DNA of 64,000 nucleotides from Acinetobacter tianfuensis (GTDB lineage: Bacteria; Pseudomonadota; Gammaproteobacteria; Pseudomonadales; Moraxellaceae), in contig NZ_RAXV01000004.1 in NCBI RefSeq assembly GCF_003611465.1, positions 1-64,000 on the forward strand. The letters are read 5' to 3'. The stretch's first letter is position 1; the number at the start of each line of letters is the position of its first letter. The translations under genes and the position numbers were made by a program. Under the pieces are notes generated by a model. It was not told where the DNA came from. It ran no database searches and worked only from the letters and a program-made list of their open reading frames with translations. Of the stretch, positions 17,491 through 26,905 are shown in pieces.

Positions 17491-20328
17491 ATGGATACGA
17501 GTGTGCTGCCGATTATTATATTGTTACCCTTAGTTTTAGGCACAACCCTTGTCTCGTGGCTGAAGAAATTCTCTCGCGGGGTAACAGCCTTTGGGGCGAT
17601 TGGCATCAGTTTAAGCTGTTTAATTCTGCTGCTGAGCCAAGCCAATGCCGTATTCAATGGCGGCGTTATTTATCAGAGCTGGTCATGGCTGCCGCAGCTG
17701 GGACTGGATTTCAGCTTCAGATTAGATGCCTTAGGCCTGCTGTTTTCTTTGCTAATTTCAGGCATAGGCACATTAATTTTTATTTATGCCTATTATTATC
17801 TCAGCCCGAAAAACTCCCTAAGCAAGCTATATGTTCTGCTCATGCTGTTTATGGCAGCCATGCTCGGCATTTCATTGTCAAATAACTTAATTTTAATGCT
17901 CGTATTTTGGGAGCTGACCAGTATTTCCTCATTCTTATTGGTCGGCTACTGGAATAATTATGAAGCTGCGCAGCGCGGCTCGCGTATGGCGCTCACCATT
18001 ACCGGCATGGGCGGACTGTGCATGCTCGGCGGCTTTGTTCTGCTGCACCAAATTACCGGCACTTATGAAATAGACCAAATTATCGGCATGAGCAGCATGA
18101 TTCAAGAACATGCTCTGTTCGTCCCAGTGCTGCTGCTGATTCTGATGGGCGCATTTACCAAAAGCGCGCAGTTTCCGTTTCATTTCTGGCTGCCGAATGC
18201 CATGGCTGCGCCAACGCCTGTATCAGCCTATCTTCACTCAGCAACCATGGTCAAGGCAGGCATTTTCTTGCTTGCGCGTTTATTGCCAATTTTTGCTGGC
18301 GCAGCGCTGTATCACAATATTGTGACCTTTATTGGCCTCTTTACGCTCTGTATGGCTGCATTCTTCGCCATTTTCAAAGAGGATCTAAAAGGGCTGCTGG
18401 CTTATTCTACGATCAGCCACTTGGGCTTAATTGTCTGCTTGCTGGGTATCGGCTCACCGCTGGCTGTCGCCGCTGCAATTTTCCACATCATTAACCATGC
18501 AACCTTTAAAGCTGCCCTGTTTATGATTGCGGGCATTATTGACCATGAATCTGGCACGCGTGACCTGCGCAAGCTCAGCGGACTATGGCAGCTGCTGCCG
18601 TTTACCGCAACATTAACCATGATTACTGCAGCCTCTATGGCTGGCGTACCGCTGACCAACGGTTTCTTATCGAAGGAAATGTTCTTTACTGAACTGCTGG
18701 CCAATCTCAGCGGCCCTGTGATGATTGGCTCTGCCATTGTTGCAACCTGTGCCGGCATTTTTGCAGTCGCGTACTCTATCCGCCTTGTGCACGGTGTATT
18801 TTTTGATGGCCCTATCGGTAAAAATGTACCAAATAAGAATGCTCATGAACCTGCTTTCGGCATGCGTGCGCCTGCGGCACTGCTGGCAGTACTGTGTATT
18901 TTAGTAGGGATACTCCCTTCCCTCTTGATTGAAAAAATTGTCAACAGCACTGCCCGCGCCAGTACACAAAATTTTGCTTTTGAAGGCGCGCATTTAGCTA
19001 TTTGGCATGGATTTAATCTGCCGCTGCTGATGAGTGCTGCTGCACTGTTCGGCGGTATTATTTTCTACTTTGCCTTAGCCAAAGGCGGCCGTATCCGAGA
19101 GATTGACCTAGACCCTGCGCTAGGCAAACTGCAAGGCAAAATCCTTTTTGAACTGTTTTTAAAACACCTGCTGCTCAGTTCACGCAAGTTTAAACGTGTA
19201 ACTGAAAACGGCTCATTGCAAAGTTATCTGATATGGATTGTGCTGTTCAGCATCAGCATGGTCTGCTTGCCGCTATTCTCTCAAGGCATTATGACAGGTA
19301 CACGTGAACTGACGCATGCGCCTGCTATTGCTATTGTGCTTTGGCTGCTGCTGTTCACTGCCTGCTGGATGATGCTCTGGTTCCATCATGAACGCATTAA
19401 AGCCGTTCTGATCAGCGGCGCTGTCGGCTTAGTTGTAACCATGGTCTTTGTCTGCTTCTCAGCACCGGATTTAGCATTAACGCAAATTACGGTAGATGTT
19501 GTCACGACAGTATTGCTGCTGATGAGCTTATCTTTACTGCCTCAGCTTACTCCATATGAATCCAGTGTTTCACGCCGCTGGCGTGATGCTCTGATCGCAA
19601 TTGCAGGCGGCGCAGGCATTGCCTGGATCAGCTGGCTGATCCTTACCCGTGACCATAATTCAATTTCATGGTTCTTTAATCAGCAATCTATTCCGCTTGG
19701 CGGCGGCACCAATGTCGTGAATGTTATTCTTGTCGACTTCCGCGGCTTTGATACCTTCGGTGAAATTACCGTACTCGGTATTGCAGCCATTGGAACACTC
19801 TGCCTCATGGATGGCATGCGTGCGCACGGCACAACCATGACTCAAGGCTTAACTTTCCGCTTTAACCCGTCTCCGCTGATGTTCCGTATTACTGCATCGT
19901 GGATCTTGCCCTTAGCGCTGGTGATCAGCCTTTATATCTTCCTGCGCGGCCACAACTTGCCGGGCGGCGGATTTATTGCAGGCTTGATTACAACGCTAGC
20001 CTTAGTTATTCAATACATTGCTTTAGGTCAAGACTACACAGAAAAATTGCTGCGCGCCAAATCAGGCCGCCTATATGAAGTATGGATCGGTTCAGGCTTA
20101 ACCATTGCAGGACTTACAGGTATAGGCGCATGGTTCTTTGGACGGCCTTTCCTGACCAGTGCGCATTTTTATGTATCACCGCCAATTATTGGCGAAATGC
20201 ACTTAGCCACAGCAGCGCTTTTTGATGTCGGGGTCTACATTACTGTAGTCGGCGCAGCGATGCTGATGATTTCGGTCTTGGGCGACTCCCGTCACTCAAG
20301 CATGTCTGGCCCAGTACCAAGAGGATAA
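17491..20328 (+). CDS. mrpA: Mrp Na+/H+ antiporter subunit A fused to subunit B
   Basis: The large membrane subunit of the multi-subunit Na+(K+)/H+ antiporter for pH and sodium homeostasis. The 945-aa product has an N-terminal NuoL-like region (LVFWELTSISSFLLVGYWNN, KSAQFPFHFWLPNAMAAPTP, HSATMVKAG) holding the conserved Glu and Lys residues. A MrpA C-terminal domain follows (APDLALTQITVDVVTTVLLL, then VNVILVDFRGFDTFGEITVL). The last ~140 residues are an MnhB domain (RGHNLPGGGFIAGLI, then DVGVYITVVGAA). There is no separate mrpB, so A and B are fused. It is the first gene of mrpA-C-D-E-F-G, 4 bases before mrpC. Confidence 0.95.
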   Translation: MDTSVLPIIILLPLVLGTTLVSWLKKFSRGVTAFGAIGISLSCLILLLSQANAVFNGGVIYQSWSWLPQLGLDFSFRLDALGLLFSLLISGIGTLIFIYAYYYLSPKNSLSKLYVLLMLFMAAMLGISLSNNLILMLVFWELTSISSFLLVGYWNNYEAAQRGSRMALTITGMGGLCMLGGFVLLHQITGTYEIDQIIGMSSMIQEHALFVPVLLLILMGAFTKSAQFPFHFWLPNAMAAPTPVSAYLHSATMVKAGIFLLARLLPIFAGAALYHNIVTFIGLFTLCMAAFFAIFKEDLKGLLAYSTISHLGLIVCLLGIGSPLAVAAAIFHIINHATFKAALFMIAGIIDHESGTRDLRKLSGLWQLLPFTATLTMITAASMAGVPLTNGFLSKEMFFTELLANLSGPVMIGSAIVATCAGIFAVAYSIRLVHGVFFDGPIGKNVPNKNAHEPAFGMRAPAALLAVLCILVGILPSLLIEKIVNSTARASTQNFAFEGAHLAIWHGFNLPLLMSAAALFGGIIFYFALAKGGRIREIDLDPALGKLQGKILFELFLKHLLLSSRKFKRVTENGSLQSYLIWIVLFSISMVCLPLFSQGIMTGTRELTHAPAIAIVLWLLLFTACWMMLWFHHERIKAVLISGAVGLVVTMVFVCFSAPDLALTQITVDVVTTVLLLMSLSLLPQLTPYESSVSRRWRDALIAIAGGAGIAWISWLILTRDHNSISWFFNQQSIPLGGGTNVVNVILVDFRGFDTFGEITVLGIAAIGTLCLMDGMRAHGTTMTQGLTFRFNPSPLMFRITASWILPLALVISLYIFLRGHNLPGGGFIAGLITTLALVIQYIALGQDYTEKLLRAKSGRLYEVWIGSGLTIAGLTGIGAWFFGRPFLTSAHFYVSPPIIGEMHLATAALFDVGVYITVVGAAMLMISVLGDSRHSSMSGPVPRG

Positions 20329-20332
20329 GCAT

Positions 20333-20698
20333 ATGATCAGTTTAGAATTCCTATTGGCATCTGCGATTGGCTTACTCACCGCAACAGGCATCTATCTTAT
20401 TCTGCGGGCGCGTACATTTCCTGTCGTACTTGGACTGGCCATGATCGGCTATGCAGTTAACCTCTTTTTATTCGCTATGGGACGTATTCAGCTGAATGCG
20501 CCAGCCGTACTGACAGAAGCTGTAAAAACCACAGATCCGCTGCCTCAGGCACTCGTTCTGACAGCCATTGTGATTGGTTTTGCGACCACTGCTTTTATTG
20601 TGCAGCTGGCTCTGCGCAGCCGTTATGAAACAGGAACTGACCACGTTGACTCCAAAGAAGAAATACAGCAAATTGACCCGCGTGAGGATGAGCCATAA
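20333..20698 (+). CDS. mrpC: Mrp antiporter subunit C (NuoK-like)
   Basis: A 121-aa NuoK/MnhC-like inner-membrane subunit with three predicted helices, including GLAMIGYAVNLFLFAMG and DPLPQALVLTAIVIGFATTA, the latter the most conserved family stretch. The charged C-terminal tail is cytoplasmic. Its stop codon overlaps the mrpD start by one base (TAATG), indicating coupled translation. Confidence 0.95.
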   Translation: MISLEFLLASAIGLLTATGIYLILRARTFPVVLGLAMIGYAVNLFLFAMGRIQLNAPAVLTEAVKTTDPLPQALVLTAIVIGFATTAFIVQLALRSRYETGTDHVDSKEEIQQIDPREDEP

Positions 20699-22506
20699 TG
20701 TCTGATCTGATGCAATTTTTCACGCAGCATGCGCCTATTTTCAGTATTCTCATCCCTGCATTTACCAGTTTTATGCTGGTGCTGCTGGGCAACCCCGGTT
20801 CAGGCTCCTTAGCGCATGACCAGCGGCAGCCGTGGCGCCGCGGAGTCAGCTTAGCCTCTGTCATTTTAGGTTTTGCGACCGCACTGTATTACCTATCGCT
20901 GGCAAATACAGGACAAGTCATTGTATACAATCTCAGTGAATGGGCTGCGCCTTTCGGTATTGTCCTTGTTTTAGACCAGCTTTCAGCATTCATGCTGGTA
21001 TTAACCTATAGCTTAGCTCTTCCTATTATTTGGTTCGCAAGCAAAGAGTGGGATGAGCGCGGCCGTTATTTCCATGCGATGTGCCATTTCCTGCTCATGG
21101 GCCTATGCGGCGCATTCTTAACAGGCGACTTATTTAACCTTTTCGTCTTTTTTGAAATTTTGCTGATGGCATCTTATGTACTGCTGCTGCATGGGCAAGG
21201 TAAAGCGCGCTTCCAGCTCGGCATTCACTATGTCACCATCAACCTGCTCGCTTCTGCCCTCTTCCTGATTGGTTTGGGCATGATCTATGGCAGCGTCGGC
21301 AGCCTGAATATGGCTGATGTCGCCCGTTTAATACCGTTACTGGAAAATGATCAGCATCGTCTGGCTGTCGCTGGCGGGCTATTGCTGTTTGTTGTTTTCG
21401 GCATCAAAGCAGCGATGCTTCCAGTCGGTTTCTGGCTGCCAAAAACCTATGCCGTAGCGTCCACACCCGTTGCCGCGCTGTTTACCATTATGACCAAAGT
21501 CGGCATTTATGCCATTTTGCGTGTCAATGGCACTGTCTTTGATGACAGCCTCAGTAAAACTATTCTGCAAAGCATCTTGTTGCCAATAGGTCTAATTACC
21601 TCTGTGTATGGCGTGATTGGCGCGATTGGTTCAGAGCGTTTGCGCCGTTTTGTCGGCTTTATGATTCTGTCTTCAATCGGCACGATCCTCGTTGCCATTT
21701 CCTTATTCAGCACAGAAGCATGGGCTGCGGGCCTGTACTATTTAGTGCATAGTACACTCATTGCTGCAGCATTTTATATTCTATGCGGCTGGATTACCTC
21801 TCAGCGCGGCATGCTAAAAGATCATTTTAAAGTTGGCCCGCGCATGAAACAGCATAATGCTGTGGCCGTGGCATATTTCATTATCGCTTTGATGATGGCT
21901 GGCCTGCCGCCGTTCAGCGGATTTTTGGGCAAAATATTTATTTTGCAGGCAACGGCAAACTCACCTTATCAGCTGATTATCATATTAACCGTCCTGCTGG
22001 TCAGCCTGCTGAGTATTATTGCGATGACCCGCGTCGGCTTTATTCTATTTTGGCGTGCAACTAAACCAGAAGATAATCCTGAGACTGAAGCTTACAAAGC
22101 TTATCAGCTGCTGCCTTCGGTTGCACCGAAACGCAATGACAAAGCCATTTATCTGCTTTTAGCCGCTCTGATTGGCTATATGGCCTTAGCTGCGCCTATT
22201 TACCAATACACATTAAGCACTGCTGCACAGATTCAAAATAATCCGCTGTATGAAAGCCTTTTATTGAAAAAGGACAAAGCAGGCGAAATCATCAGCGTAC
22301 AGCCATTTACCCCTGAAAATCTGCCTGAGACCAAATATGGAGGCGAAACAGCAGATCCAAATGCACATTTAATTCCATATGTGATTTCGGAAAATACCCT
22401 GAAAGGCGGCCATATTTCTGAATATAAGCAGCGTCAGATTTTAAATCAGAATGCTGAGCTTGCACACCCAGATGATACCCAGCTGAAACCGATGGAGGCG
22501 CAGTAA
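20698..22506 (+). CDS. mrpD: Mrp antiporter subunit D (NuoN/NuoM-like)
   Basis: A 602-aa proton-translocating-type membrane subunit. About 14 helices are predicted. Family blocks include GDLFNLFVFFEILLMASYVL with the conserved Glu, HYVTINLLASALFLIG, FGIKAAMLPVGFWLPKTYAV with the key Lys, and GLPPFSGFLGKI. A hydrophilic C-terminal extension of about 100 residues follows the last helix, longer than in Bacillus MrpD (about 490 aa). Gap to mrpE is 2 bases. Confidence 0.95.
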   Translation: MSDLMQFFTQHAPIFSILIPAFTSFMLVLLGNPGSGSLAHDQRQPWRRGVSLASVILGFATALYYLSLANTGQVIVYNLSEWAAPFGIVLVLDQLSAFMLVLTYSLALPIIWFASKEWDERGRYFHAMCHFLLMGLCGAFLTGDLFNLFVFFEILLMASYVLLLHGQGKARFQLGIHYVTINLLASALFLIGLGMIYGSVGSLNMADVARLIPLLENDQHRLAVAGGLLLFVVFGIKAAMLPVGFWLPKTYAVASTPVAALFTIMTKVGIYAILRVNGTVFDDSLSKTILQSILLPIGLITSVYGVIGAIGSERLRRFVGFMILSSIGTILVAISLFSTEAWAAGLYYLVHSTLIAAAFYILCGWITSQRGMLKDHFKVGPRMKQHNAVAVAYFIIALMMAGLPPFSGFLGKIFILQATANSPYQLIIILTVLLVSLLSIIAMTRVGFILFWRATKPEDNPETEAYKAYQLLPSVAPKRNDKAIYLLLAALIGYMALAAPIYQYTLSTAAQIQNNPLYESLLLKKDKAGEIISVQPFTPENLPETKYGGETADPNAHLIPYVISENTLKGGHISEYKQRQILNQNAELAHPDDTQLKPMEAQ

Positions 22507-22508
22507 TT

Positions 22509-23030
22509 ATGAAAAAAATGTCATTATTAGACCGCTGCTTCCCGCATCCTTTCGTTTCTATATTAGTCGGTATCAGCTGGCTGATGCTCGCGCATAGCCT
22601 TGAACCAGGTTCATTGCTTATGGCGCTGATCCTCGCTATTGCGATTCCTTATATTATCGCGCCCTTCATTGCCCGCACGCCAAATATCAATTGGCTGCCG
22701 GCCATCAAATTAACGTGGGTCGTGCTTTGGGATATTATTGTCAGCAACATTAATGTCGCTAAATTAGTATTAGGCCCTACTGACAAGCTTCATCCGAAAT
22801 GGTTCCGTGTTCCGCTGGAGTCAAAACATGAAGAAGTAAATACTTTGCTCGCAATGATCATTACCACAACGCCAGGCACAGTCTCGGCAGGCATTGACCA
22901 AGAGCGCGGCGATATTTTAGTTCATGCTTTGAGTTCAGATGATCCCGAAGCAGAAATTAAATCCATTAAAACACGCTATGAGCAGCCGCTGATGCAAATC
23001 TTTGGTGTTCAAGCAGGAGATCAGTCATGA
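22509..23030 (+). CDS. mrpE: Mrp antiporter subunit E
   Basis: A 173-aa MnhE-family protein with two to three N-terminal helices and a soluble C-terminal part. The family block is LLAMIITTTPGTVSAGID, followed by ILVHALSSDDPE. It is needed for assembly of the Mrp complex in other bacteria. It overlaps mrpF by four bases (ATGA). Confidence 0.93.
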   Translation: MKKMSLLDRCFPHPFVSILVGISWLMLAHSLEPGSLLMALILAIAIPYIIAPFIARTPNINWLPAIKLTWVVLWDIIVSNINVAKLVLGPTDKLHPKWFRVPLESKHEEVNTLLAMIITTTPGTVSAGIDQERGDILVHALSSDDPEAEIKSIKTRYEQPLMQIFGVQAGDQS

Positions 23031-23302
23031 CTATTTTGCCTTATGCACTGCTCATTTGCTTGGGCGCAGTCACAGTATCTATGATGCTTTGCCTGATCCG
23101 CCTCGTCATCGGGCCTTCTATCGTTGACCGCTTGCTGGCGCTAGATACTTTATTTTTAAATGCAACCTGCCTGATCGTCATTTTAGGCATTTACTGGGTC
23201 AGCACTTCAATGTTTGAAGGCGCGTTACTGGTTGCCATGCTTGGCTTTGTATCTACTGCCGCTTTGGCCCGTTATTTCACAACTGGCCATGTCATCGATT
23301 AA
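23027..23302 (+). CDS. mrpF: Mrp antiporter subunit F
   Basis: A 91-aa MnhF-type subunit with three helices. The conserved block RLVIGPSIVDRLLALDTLFL contains the family Asp and Arg residues, and the last helix carries MLGFVSTAALARYF. It starts inside the mrpE stop and is followed 12 bases later by mrpG. Confidence 0.94.
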   Translation: MTILPYALLICLGAVTVSMMLCLIRLVIGPSIVDRLLALDTLFLNATCLIVILGIYWVSTSMFEGALLVAMLGFVSTAALARYFTTGHVID

Positions 23303-23314
23303 GGAGCAAGCAGC

Positions 23315-23710
23315 ATGCAATTATTGATGGAAATTACCGTCTCGTTCTTTTTAATCTGCGGCGCATTTTTTATGCTGGTCGGCGGAATTGGCATGGTGCG
23401 CTTGCCCGACTTATTTATGCGTCTGCATGCGCCAACCAAGTCCAGTACGCTAGGTCTCGGCAGCTTTCTGATTGCTGCTATGATTTATTCAGCATTTCAT
23501 GGCCGCTTCGGTTTTGCAGAGCTTTTGCTGACGTTATTTGCCTTTATTACCGCGCCTGTATCTGCCAATCTTATGGCGCAAGCGGCACTGCACCTGCGCT
23601 TACGCTCTATGAGCGGAGATGTGCCTGAAGCGCTGAACCGCCCTTTGCCTTGGCAGCGTACCCGCCGCCGGACTTTTCACAAAAAAAGCAGCCGTGATGA
23701 TATTCACTGA
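23315..23710 (+). CDS. mrpG: Mrp antiporter subunit G
   Basis: A 131-aa MnhG/PhaG-type subunit with three helices. The signature GGIGMVRLPDLFMRLHAPTK follows the first helix, and LLTLFAFITAPVSANLMAQA lies in the third. The C-terminal 30 residues are strongly basic (WQRTRRRTFHKK). Last gene of the operon, 40 bases before a terminator. AAGGAGC precedes the start. Confidence 0.94.
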   Translation: MQLLMEITVSFFLICGAFFMLVGGIGMVRLPDLFMRLHAPTKSSTLGLGSFLIAAMIYSAFHGRFGFAELLLTLFAFITAPVSANLMAQAALHLRLRSMSGDVPEALNRPLPWQRTRRRTFHKKSSRDDIH

Positions 23711-23752
23711 GTGCTAAACTCTCAGCAGCCAATAAAAAATTGATGTAAAAAC

Positions 23753-23780
23753 AAAAAAGCCACCCTAGGGTGGCTTTTTA
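23753..23780. terminator. Bidirectional terminator between mrpG and rbfA
   Basis: AAAAAGCCACCC and GGGTGGCTTTTT meet around a TA centre. The hairpin can end both convergent operons. Confidence 0.85.
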
Positions 23781-23794
23781 TTGAGCATGACAGC

Positions 23795-24202
23795 TTAGTC
23801 TTCGTCTTTTTTATCTGCTTCAGCAGCAGGTAAATCCTTCACTGCTTCTGCAATTAGACCAAACATATAGTTGCCATAAGCATTGGTTTTGTCATAGTGA
23901 AAACGTAAGCGCGGCGTAATACGCGTTTTGATGCGGCGGCTCAGTTCATGACGCAAGAAACCAGATGCTTTATTTAAAACATCCAAAGTTTCTTTATTTG
24001 CAGCTTCACTTTGCTCATCGCCAAGCTCGCGGCCCATAACGGTCACATACACTTCAGCATAGCCTAAATCAGCGCTCACTTTCACCGCAGAGATGGTCAC
24101 CAGACCACCTAAGCGAGGATCTTTCAGCTCCTGACGGATCAGTTCAGACAGCTCACGCTGCACTGTATCCGCCATACGCTTAAGACGTTGACTGCCAGCC
24201 AT
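23795..24202 (-). CDS. rbfA: 30S ribosome-binding factor RbfA
   Basis: Binds immature 30S subunits and aids 16S rRNA 5'-end maturation. The 135-aa product has the KH-like RbfA fold: QRELSELIRQELKDPRLGGL, then VTISAVKVSADLGYAEVYV and ELSRRIKTRITPRLRFHYD. Length is normal. Its ATG overlaps the infB stop by one base (TAATG), so translation is coupled. Last gene of rimP-nusA-infB-rbfA. Confidence 0.96.
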   Translation of the reverse strand: MAGSQRLKRMADTVQRELSELIRQELKDPRLGGLVTISAVKVSADLGYAEVYVTVMGRELGDEQSEAANKETLDVLNKASGFLRHELSRRIKTRITPRLRFHYDKTNAYGNYMFGLIAEAVKDLPAAEADKKDED

Positions 24203-26895
24203 TACAGACTCCGTTTAACCAATTGAACATCATAAACTTCGATCTTATCTTTCGCTTTGATGTCTTTATAGCCTTTAACTGCAAGACCGCATTCCATACC
24301 GGCACGAACTTCTTCAACCACATCTTTATAGCGGCGAAGAGACTCAAGCTCACCTTGGAATACAACAACGTCATCACGCAATACACGGATTGGCTTGTTG
24401 CGGTGCAGCATGCCTTCAAGAACCATACAGCCTGCAGCCGCACCGAACTTGCTTGAGTGGAACACTTCACGCACTTCAGCAACACCAAGAATTGTTTCAC
24501 GGTGTTCAGGCGCAAGCTTGCCGCTCATCGCTGCTTTCACGTCATCAATCAATTGATAAATGACAGAGTAGTAACGGATATCGATGCTGTCTGCATCCGC
24601 TTTTTGACGAGCAGAATTGTCAGCACGCACGTTAAAGCCTAGAAGTACAGCTTCAGAAGATTCAGCAAGTGTCACGTCAGACTCAGTGATTGCACCGACA
24701 CCCGAACCGATAATACGCACTTTAACTTCATCAGTTGCAAGTTCAGCAAGCGCAACATGAAGCGCTTCCAATGTACCGCGTACGTCAGTCTTAAGCACAA
24801 CGTTCACGATAGGCACATCTTTCTTGCCCATAGACGCCATGATGTTTTCAAGACGCATCGCAGATTGACGCTCAAGACGCTTTTGACGTTCACGGTCCAT
24901 ACGCGCATCAGCAACTTCACGCGCTTTTTTCTCATCGCTGACAACAAGAACTTCGTCACCTGCCATTGGCGCTTCTGGAAGACCTAAAATTTCCACTGGA
25001 ATTGAAGGGCCTGCAGATTTAATACGCTGACCATTTTCATCTGTCATTGCACGTACACGGCCATAAGAAGAACCAGCAAGAACAAGATCACCGATTTTCA
25101 ATGTACCGTTTTGAACAAGAATCGATGTTACAGCACCGCGGCTGTTGTCTACACGCGCTTCGATTACAACACCTTGCGCTGCGCCTTCTTCAGATGCTTT
25201 CAGCTCAAGCATTTCAGCTTGAATTGAAATAAGGTCAAGAAGCTCATCAATACCTTGGCCAGAGTGCGCAGAAACCATTGCAACAGGCACATCACCGCCC
25301 CACTGCTCAGGTACGATTTCTTTAGCTGTCAATTCGTTCAATACGCGGTCTGGATCAGCAGATTCTTTATCCATCTTGTTGATTGCAACAATGATTGGCG
25401 TACCCGCTGCACGAGCATGGTCAATTGCTTCAGCCGTTTGCGGCATTACACCATCATCCGCTGCAACAACCAGAACCACGATATCAGTCGCTTTCGCACC
25501 GCGTGAACGCATAGCAGTAAATGCTGCGTGTCCCGGAGTATCTAGGAAAGTGATGATGCCTTTATCCGTTGTAACGTGGTAGGCGCCAATATGCTGTGTG
25601 ATGCCGCCTGCTTCGCCTTGAGCCACTTTAGCGCGGCGGATACGGTCAAGAAGCGATGTTTTACCGTGGTCAACGTGACCCATGATCGTAACAACCGGCG
25701 CACGTGTAGATTGCGCACCGCGAGCTTCTTCAGCCGCTTCAAGCAGGTTATCTTCAGCTTGAGTATCAGAAACAAGTACTGGGTTGTGACCCATTTCTTC
25801 AACTACAAGTGCAGCAACTTCTTGCTCAATCGCTTGGTTTTGAGTAACTAACTCACCCATTTTCATCAGTGATTTAATAACTTCACGTACTTTAATCGCC
25901 ATTTTTGCAGCTAAATCAGCCACAACAATAGTTTCGCCAATTTCTACATCATAAACTTGTTTTTTAACAGGTTTCTCGAAGCCATGTTTGTTCGATTGAC
26001 TTGTTTTAAGACCACGTTTATGCGAGTTATCACGGAAAGATTGCTCTTCACCGCGGCGGCCGCCTTTCTTAGAAGAACGCGTATTATTCGTGTTTGTACC
26101 GCGTTTGATTTCACGGTCTTCTTTATTGAACGAATCTTCGTATGCTTGACCAACAAGGCCGGCAGCAAGCGGAGAGTCATCAACAACACGGATCGTTGCA
26201 GCAGTGTCTTCAGCAGAATATTTAGACGCCATTTGACGCATCTGCTCAAGTGTACGCTGCTGCGCTTCCTCAGCAGATTTGCGGCGCGCAGCTTCTTCAA
26301 CTGCTTTTAGCTGAGCAGCCTGCTCTTCACGCGCTTTCTTCTGAGCCAAAGTCTCAAGCGGCTTAGCATTAGAAATAGGCTTGTTGTTTGACTTGCGTTT
26401 CACAACAACCGCTGCTTTTGGCACTTCCTGCTTCGCAGTTTCTTGCTTCGCTGCTGCGCGCATTGCTTCTAAAGCTTGTTTCGCTTTAGACACCGGCTGT
26501 TCAGCTGCTGGCGCCGCAGCAGGCTGCGCAACTTCTTCACGCGCTTTTTGGTCAGCTTGAGCTTTCGCTAAAGCTTCTGCTTTAATTTGTTCTGGATCAG
26601 GCTTAACGAAAGAATGCTTCTTGCGAATTTCTACATTAATCGTTTTAGCCTTACCTGATGTACTTGCCACTTTTGCAGTACTGGTAGTTTTACGTTTCAA
26701 CGTGATTTTTCCTGCTTGTCCATCGTCTTGACCATGAACTTTTTTCAAATGGTTAACGAGAACATTCTGTTGTTCGGTGGTAATAATATCGTCAGGTTTA
26801 GCTTGCGGTAAACCTGCATCACGAACCTGTTCCAGCAGCTTCTCAACTGGTGTTCCCACGCTGAGCGCCAACTCTTTCATCGACTTGTCCGTCAT
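24202..26895 (-). CDS. infB: Translation initiation factor IF-2
   Basis: A GTPase that delivers initiator tRNA to the 30S subunit and promotes subunit joining. The 897-aa product has an IF2-N domain at the start, then a long Ala/Lys/Gln/Glu-rich linker (about residues 60-300). The G domain follows, with G1 [12 protein letters not shown] near residue 405, G3 DTPGHAAF and G4 NKMD. Domains II, III and the fMet-tRNA-binding IF2-C domain end in [15 protein letters not shown]. The linker is repetitive and may vary between strains. It lies 10 bases after nusA. Internal starts giving shorter isoforms, known in E. coli, were not resolved. Confidence 0.97.
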   Translation of the reverse strand: MTDKSMKELALSVGTPVEKLLEQVRDAGLPQAKPDDIITTEQQNVLVNHLKKVHGQDDGQAGKITLKRKTTSTAKVASTSGKAKTINVEIRKKHSFVKPDPEQIKAEALAKAQADQKAREEVAQPAAAPAAEQPVSKAKQALEAMRAAAKQETAKQEVPKAAVVVKRKSNNKPISNAKPLETLAQKKAREEQAAQLKAVEEAARRKSAEEAQQRTLEQMRQMASKYSAEDTAATIRVVDDSPLAAGLVGQAYEDSFNKEDREIKRGTNTNNTRSSKKGGRRGEEQSFRDNSHKRGLKTSQSNKHGFEKPVKKQVYDVEIGETIVVADLAAKMAIKVREVIKSLMKMGELVTQNQAIEQEVAALVVEEMGHNPVLVSDTQAEDNLLEAAEEARGAQSTRAPVVTIMGHVDHGKTSLLDRIRRAKVAQGEAGGITQHIGAYHVTTDKGIITFLDTPGHAAFTAMRSRGAKATDIVVLVVAADDGVMPQTAEAIDHARAAGTPIIVAINKMDKESADPDRVLNELTAKEIVPEQWGGDVPVAMVSAHSGQGIDELLDLISIQAEMLELKASEEGAAQGVVIEARVDNSRGAVTSILVQNGTLKIGDLVLAGSSYGRVRAMTDENGQRIKSAGPSIPVEILGLPEAPMAGDEVLVVSDEKKAREVADARMDRERQKRLERQSAMRLENIMASMGKKDVPIVNVVLKTDVRGTLEALHVALAELATDEVKVRIIGSGVGAITESDVTLAESSEAVLLGFNVRADNSARQKADADSIDIRYYSVIYQLIDDVKAAMSGKLAPEHRETILGVAEVREVFHSSKFGAAAGCMVLEGMLHRNKPIRVLRDDVVVFQGELESLRRYKDVVEEVRAGMECGLAVKGYKDIKAKDKIEVYDVQLVKRSL

Positions 26896-26905
26896 ATATT
26901 ACCTC

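Noticed and set aside
17313..17657. 114-codon ORF antisense to mrpA
   Set aside because: It lies across the mrp leader and start on the opposite strand, with no ribosome-binding site and no protein-like pattern.
25576..25851. Several 60-120 codon ORFs on the opposite strand of infB and nusA
   Set aside because: They are shadows of the strongly biased codons of these long genes; no start signals or composition support them.
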